Position numbers and translations under genes: made by a program. Shown piece by piece: positions 4,797 through 8,498 of a DNA stretch of 8,498 bases; within the stretch, counting starts at the first letter, position 1, and every line of letters starts with the position of its first letter. This stretch comes from Chloroflexi bacterium TMED70 (lineage in GTDB: Bacteria > Chloroflexota > Dehalococcoidia > Lucifugimonadales > Lucifugimonadaceae). The notes beneath the pieces are model-generated. The model was not told where the DNA came from. It ran no database searches and saw nothing but the letters and a program-made list of their open reading frames with translations. The stretch spans positions 7,780 to 16,277 of the forward strand of contig NHDX01000043.1 in NCBI GenBank assembly GCA_002171675.1, written 5' to 3'.

Positions 4797-6128
4797 ATGC
4801 ATTCATTTATAAAAATTAAATTTTTTCTTAGTTATATATTTTTATTCTTTACAAGATATCCTATTTTTTCTTTGAGTTTTCTAATAATAATATCTTTATT
4901 GGGAATCTTTGCCCCATTAATTGCTCCTTATAACCCTTATGTTGCTGACACTAGGGCTAGATTAATGCCACCTGGAATAGTAAGTGGTTTATACAATATA
5001 CAAAACTTTGATTTGATAAAAACTGAAGGACAAATTAGCCAAACTCCAAGATGGATGCAACTACTGGAGTTAGAAAATGAAAATACTAAAAATAATCTTA
5101 TTATGAAGGGTGATCAAGGGATAATAGATTTTAAGTTAGGTCCAAATAGTAACTTTGTAGACGTTAATAGAAATGGCGATTATCTTGATGAAATAAAATT
5201 TGATAATTTTTCTAATTGCTTGGGTCTATCTCAAAATGAATGCCCTATGCCAGACTTAGAATTTATAAAAATTTATAAAGTGGACTCAAAAGGATTTATA
5301 GAATATATTGCTAATGAGGATATTCAAGATAATGTTAATGATATTATTTCACTTGATTTGAGAGTCATTAGAGAGGACACAAAAAAATGGAATTGGTGGC
5401 CTAGCGGTTTATATCTTTTAGGTACAGATACAATTGGAAGAGATTATTTTTCAAGATTGATATATGGAGCTAGATGGAACCTTTCTTTGATGATAATAAC
5501 AGGGATAGTAGGCAGTATAATAGGCTCTTTTTTGGGAATAATTTCTGGATGGTTTGCATTCCGACCAAAGTATTGGATCATAGATGAAATTATAATGCGA
5601 ATAGTTGACATTACTAGTGTTATACCTATTTTATTAATAGCAATAATGACAACAATTATTTTGGGGAATGAGATATGGGTATTTGCATGCATTCTAGTCC
5701 TTTTCACATGGCAAAATTTTGTAAGAATTATTCGAGCTAAAACTTTAATTATGCGCAATAGTGAATATATAAATTCAGCCATTATATCGGGTTCAAGTCT
5801 AAGAAGAATAATAATCAGGCATATATTACCTTTTCATCTAAACGATATTATGGTTATAGGAACTTTTAACTGTGCAATGATAATTACTCTAGAGGCTGTT
5901 CTTTGTTTTTTTGAAATTGCAATACCAAGACATTGGACCGCATGGGGCAATATAGTGAAGTTAGCATCTGATTATTGGAATGAAGGTTGGGTAACAGGTT
6001 CTTATCCATATAGATATCAGCTAATAATTCCAACTACATTAATTGTTATGACTGTATTTGCATTAAATTTTCTAGGAGACTGGTTTAGAGATAAATTAGA
6101 CCCTAAGTTGAGACAATTTGAATCTTAA
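4797..6128 (+). CDS. OppC/DppC-type ABC transporter permease with a large insertion
   Basis: This is an inner-membrane permease of the peptide/nickel/opine uptake class, which normally pairs with an OppB/DppB permease, two ATPases and a binding protein. Residues about 23-43 are the N-terminal membrane helix, followed by APYNPYVADTRARLMPPG. The family signature LGTDTIGRDYFSRLIYGAR begins at L208, then about five membrane helices follow. The ATPase-docking (EAA) loop is the segment EYINSAIISGSSLRRIIIRH ending in ILP. At 443 aa it is well above the usual 280-320 aa because about 145 residues (roughly 60-204) sit between the first helix and the signature, where relatives have only a few. That outside domain has DVNRNGDYLDE at 122-132, like a calcium-binding loop, and two cysteines at 141 and 149. 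No partner subunit is in the window, so it is an orphan here. The substrate is unknown. It ends overlapping the photolyase-related gene by 4 bp. Confidence 0.92.
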   Translation: MHSFIKIKFFLSYIFLFFTRYPIFSLSFLIIISLLGIFAPLIAPYNPYVADTRARLMPPGIVSGLYNIQNFDLIKTEGQISQTPRWMQLLELENENTKNNLIMKGDQGIIDFKLGPNSNFVDVNRNGDYLDEIKFDNFSNCLGLSQNECPMPDLEFIKIYKVDSKGFIEYIANEDIQDNVNDIISLDLRVIREDTKKWNWWPSGLYLLGTDTIGRDYFSRLIYGARWNLSLMIITGIVGSIIGSFLGIISGWFAFRPKYWIIDEIIMRIVDITSVIPILLIAIMTTIILGNEIWVFACILVLFTWQNFVRIIRAKTLIMRNSEYINSAIISGSSLRRIIIRHILPFHLNDIMVIGTFNCAMIITLEAVLCFFEIAIPRHWTAWGNIVKLASDYWNEGWVTGSYPYRYQLIIPTTLIVMTVFALNFLGDWFRDKLDPKLRQFES

Positions 6129-7597
6129 AAAATCTTTTCTTTAAATGATTCAGAAATACACTTTATATCCATTTTGTCCTGATTAGTTTTTTTTCTATAA
6201 ATGTTAACCATTAAACTCATTCTTGGATTACTAACTAATTTCGATTCATGATTAGCTATAAATTGCCAGTATAATGAATCCCAAATTTTTGACCAATTTC
6301 CTTTTTTATAATTACTCATCCTCTGAATATAATTACTTGAACTAATATATGGTTTTGTAGACATCAACCCTCCATCTGCAAATTGACTCATTCCAAATAT
6401 ATTTGGAACCATGACCCAATCGTAAGAATCAATAAACAATTCCATGAACCATTTGTTTACTTTCTTTGGGTCAATTTCAAGTAGTAGCATAATGTTACCT
6501 AGAATCATTAACCTTTCTATATGATGCAAGTAAGAATATTTATTAACTTTTTTAATTGAATCGTCCACTGGAATTAAAGAAGTTTTTCCGGAATAAAATG
6601 ACTTAGGTAAATCATTTGATATTTCAAAAAAATTAGATTTTTTTTGTAAATTTCCTTTTGACAAATATATTCCTCTAATAAATTCTCTCCAACCTAAAAT
6701 TTGTCTTATCAGACCTTCTAATGAATTTATATTAATATAATTATCTTTTGAAAATATTATTGCCTTGTCTACTATTTCTTTAGGGGTAATTAATCCTAAA
6801 TTTAATGATGGAGATATTATGCTATGAAATAGGAAGGGCTGATCAGATACAATAGCATCTTGAAAATCTCCGTATCTTCGAAATTTTTCTATAAAAAATT
6901 CAGATAAAACTTCTAATGCTTGAGTTCTATTTATAGGATAATTAAAATCTTCAAGTGTTCCTGGATTATTTGAAAATCTTGAATTGATAATTTTTTTATA
7001 TTTTTCTAAGGATTTTTTTTCATATTTCAATTTTTTTTCTTCTGGAATATAAATTTCTTTAGGTAAACTTTTTCTATTTTCTACATCAAAACTCCACTTA
7101 CCTCCAGTAGGTTTATTATTCTCATCAATTAGAACCTTGTATTTTATCCTTAGCTTTTTATAAAAATTTGATAGCTGATATTTTTTAGCTTCGTTAAAAT
7201 AATCAATAATTTCATTATTATTCTCATAGAACATAGGTGAATCTAAGAAATTAATTGAAATTTTTGAAGATACATTATTAAATAAAGATTTTTCAAGTTC
7301 AATATCATTAAGGCGACATACATGTATTTTAGAAACATCAGAAGTTGATATACTTCTTTCGAACTCGAAGTAATTTTCCATCTCAATAATTTCACATTCA
7401 AATCCCCTACCAATTAAATTAATCTTGTAATCTTCAGTTGATAAGAAATGAAGCAATATTTTTTGCTTATGAAACTTATGACCATAATTTTCATCAGAAA
7501 AAAAATAAGGATGCCTTAATATATATATCTTTCTATTTTTAGATAAGACTGGATTTTTATCAAATAATTGGTTTGGATATATAAAAGAGACTTCCAT
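6125..7597 (-). CDS. Photolyase/cryptochrome-related flavoprotein of the PhrB/COG3046 group, without Fe-S cysteines
   Basis: 490 aa, full length for the deoxyribodipyrimidine photolyase-related group, flavoproteins that include the bacterial (6-4) photolyase PhrB and use blue or UV light. The N-terminal antenna domain begins IYPNQLF (6-12); FYKKLRIKYK (145-154) and GGKWSFDVENRKSLPK (165-180) are family marks. The FAD domain has the segment RQILGWREFIRGIY (298-311), HHIERLM at 358-364 with both family histidines, NIFGMSQFADGG (399-410), TKPY (414-417) and NPRM (457-460). PhrB holds a [4Fe-4S] cluster with four cysteines in this domain; here the matching stretches read PVDDSIKK (343-350) and NYKKGNWSKIWDSLYW (429-444) with no cysteine. 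The only cysteines seen are C68, C94 and one in the last 15 residues. I recall cluster-free relatives elsewhere, so this may be a subclade trait. Repair versus signalling cannot be decided. The ATG at 7597 has no ribosome binding site. Confidence 0.92.
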   Translation of the reverse strand: MEVSFIYPNQLFDKNPVLSKNRKIYILRHPYFFSDENYGHKFHKQKILLHFLSTEDYKINLIGRGFECEIIEMENYFEFERSISTSDVSKIHVCRLNDIELEKSLFNNVSSKISINFLDSPMFYENNNEIIDYFNEAKKYQLSNFYKKLRIKYKVLIDENNKPTGGKWSFDVENRKSLPKEIYIPEEKKLKYEKKSLEKYKKIINSRFSNNPGTLEDFNYPINRTQALEVLSEFFIEKFRRYGDFQDAIVSDQPFLFHSIISPSLNLGLITPKEIVDKAIIFSKDNYININSLEGLIRQILGWREFIRGIYLSKGNLQKKSNFFEISNDLPKSFYSGKTSLIPVDDSIKKVNKYSYLHHIERLMILGNIMLLLEIDPKKVNKWFMELFIDSYDWVMVPNIFGMSQFADGGLMSTKPYISSSNYIQRMSNYKKGNWSKIWDSLYWQFIANHESKLVSNPRMSLMVNIYRKKTNQDKMDIKCISESFKEKIF

Positions 7598-7650
7598 ATA
7601 TAAATGTTATTTGATGTCAGTTAATTTTTTCTGTAAATGAAATTTTTGTT

Positions 7651-7687
7651 AAGTATATTTTTCATAAGTATATTTTTCTAAAAATAT
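7651..7687. repeat. 13-bp tandem direct repeat and AT palindrome in a divergent promoter region
   Basis: AAGTATATTTTTC occurs at 7651-7663 and again at 7666-7678, a period of 15 bp. The second copy runs into a perfect inverted repeat, ATATTTTT/AAAAATAT (7670-7677 and 7680-7687, 2-nt centre). On the minus strand each copy contains TATACT, a strong -10 match, at 7652-7657 and 7667-7672, reading toward the photolyase-related gene; on the plus strand each contains TATATT. No matching -35 is clear. The 112-bp spacer separates divergent genes, so the repeats probably contain promoter or operator sites for one or both. Confidence 0.45.
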
Positions 7688-7709
7688 TAGATAGAAATAA
7701 AAGAATTTA

Positions 7710-8162
7710 ATGTTAGACTACGAAAAAATATTTTTTATAACTATGAATAAATTTGAAAAAGAAGCAATGGATACGGCCATATATTGGAATGAAGAAGGTT
7801 TCAATAAAAGGAATATAAAAATTTGCTTGGAATTTATGCATTTCCCTCATGTAAGATTATGGGAAAATAAGTTTTCAATTTTCAACACAGAAGAAGATTT
7901 CTCTGATGGATTCGATATACAAACAGAAAACTTAAAGAAAGAAGATTGGGATCATACAGTCACCAAAGATATAAAAGCTGTTCAATCAGATCCAACTAAA
8001 GTACACTTACTTTTGCATCAATCAAGAAGAAAATCAAATGGTGAAGAATATCATTCATTCAAGACACTATGGATTATGACTAAAAAAGATAATAAGTGGG
8101 GAATTCAATTTCGATCTTCTTTTCTTGAAGGTGCATCTCAAATTTCTGAAGAAAGAATATAA
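7710..8162 (+). CDS. NTF2-like (SnoaL/DUF4440-type) protein, 150 aa
   Basis: This is a small soluble protein with the cone-shaped NTF2-like fold, used by enzymes and ligand-binding proteins of many kinds. Residues about 15-35 form the first helices (FEKEAMDTAIYWNEEGFNKR). HFPHVRL at 44-50 with NKFSIFNTEEDF, and the final strands TLWIMTKKDNKWGIQFRSSF, match a subfamily of about 140 aa. The specific reaction is unknown. The first ATG (7710) adds eleven residues; M12 (7743) gives 139 aa beginning at the family's usual start, so the true start could be there. No ribosome binding site favours either. It is divergent from the photolyase-related gene, and its stop lies one base from the end of the convergent UreH-like gene, leaving no room for a separate terminator. 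Confidence 0.82.
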   Translation: MLDYEKIFFITMNKFEKEAMDTAIYWNEEGFNKRNIKICLEFMHFPHVRLWENKFSIFNTEEDFSDGFDIQTENLKKEDWDHTVTKDIKAVQSDPTKVHLLLHQSRRKSNGEEYHSFKTLWIMTKKDNKWGIQFRSSFLEGASQISEERI

Positions 8163-8163
8163 C

Positions 8164-8498
8164 TTAATACCAAAGTATATCTGTAAAAGTTGATTCAAAT
8201 ATCAGGTCTGAACCCAATGCTAGCCCTAAAGCAATGCTCATTATACCTGCAAGTGATATCAATATTTTACTTAGGTTATTTGACTTACTCTTCATCAAAA
8301 ATGGAGTTGCTATCAAAAATGTCATAATTGACATAGAAACTATCGTTCCAATACAAAAGAAAATTAAATAACTAAATCCAGAGGAAAAATTTGGAGATGT
8401 GGGCAAGATAGCCAATATAACAGCAGCACTACCTGCTAATCCATGCACTATACCTATTAAGTATGATTTTATTCTAAAAAAAGGCGCTAATCCAAAAA
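8164..8498 (-). CDS. UreH/NiCoT-like membrane transporter, C-terminal part (cut by the window end)
   Basis: The frame is open to the window end, so the gene begins outside; 110 complete codons are visible. An internal GTG at 8446-8448 should not be taken as the start, because conserved sequence continues upstream (LAPFFRIKSYLIGI). The motif HGLAGSAAVILAI, then a helix around FSYLIFFCIGTIVSMSIMTFL and a last helix around ISLAGIMSIALGLALGSDLIF, resemble the C-terminal half of UreH-like / nickel-cobalt transporter-type proteins of the inner membrane. In that group histidines in the helices contribute to metal handling; one H is seen in HGLAGSAA. Metal specificity is unknown and no urease or hydrogenase gene is in view. 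The end is tail-to-tail with the NTF2-like gene, 1 bp apart. Confidence 0.78.
   Translation of the reverse strand, partial: FGLAPFFRIKSYLIGIVHGLAGSAAVILAILPTSPNFSSGFSYLIFFCIGTIVSMSIMTFLIATPFLMKSKSNNLSKILISLAGIMSIALGLALGSDLIFESTFTDILWY

Noticed and set aside
5444..5782. 112-aa open frame on the minus strand
   Set aside because: It is a shadow of the conserved permease signature and membrane helices on the plus strand.
1..8498. CRISPR array, toxin-antitoxin pair or defence island
   Set aside because: No regularly spaced repeats beyond those listed, and no nuclease, toxin or helicase motifs in any recognised gene.

Overview
The window is about 8.5 kb of very AT-rich bacterial DNA (roughly 30% G+C or less by eye). 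It has short spacers, tail-to-tail genes that touch or overlap, few strong Shine-Dalgarno sites and several non-ATG or possibly leaderless starts. That style fits a streamlined free-living, probably marine bacterium. The gene mix (Opp/Dpp-type permease, PHP hydrolase, NTF2-like protein, photolyase-related protein, BioY, UreH-like transporter) makes me think of low-GC surface-ocean Chloroflexota of the SAR202 kind. That placement is a low-confidence guess; there is no rRNA or marker gene to fix it.

Left part (1-2589, + strand): a 215-bp leader carries repeated TTTTTGAC boxes, a perfect 11-bp stem-loop and a good sigma70-like promoter. It precedes a 344-aa protein I do not recognise. Next comes bioY, the biotin-uptake S component. 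Its frame holds no ATG, GTG or TTG early enough to give the conserved N-terminus, but an ATT codon sits 7 nt after a perfect AAGGAG. Four bases after the bioY stop, a TTG start opens ung (uracil-DNA glycosylase).

Middle (2590-3839): a 313-bp spacer holds two related hairpins with identical AGAGAAC/GTTCTCT arm bases but different, still complementary, inner stems. A perfect TATAAT places a predicted transcript start at the first base of the second hairpin. Then follow a single-RRM RNA-binding protein, a 145-aa unknown helical protein and an unannotated 50-aa ORF that runs 19 bp into the end of the next gene on the other strand.

Right part (3821-8498): a PHP-domain hydrolase (-) is divergent from an OppC/DppC-type permease (+) that has a large extracytoplasmic insertion with a calcium-loop-like motif and two cysteines. 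This permease overlaps tail-to-tail, by the four bases TTAA, with a photolyase/cryptochrome-related gene (-) whose protein lacks the Fe-S cluster cysteines of the PhrB type. A divergent spacer with a 13-bp tandem repeat leads to an NTF2-like protein (+). That gene ends one base from a UreH/NiCoT-like membrane protein (-) cut by the window end.

The genes do not form one pathway. DNA repair is represented twice (ung and the photolyase-related protein) and uptake twice or three times (BioY, the orphan permease, the UreH-like protein). I found no CRISPR array, tRNA, rRNA, transposase or phage gene. The most unusual items are the ATT-started bioY, the paired hairpins before the RRM gene, the boxed leader and unknown protein at the left end, and the permease insertion.
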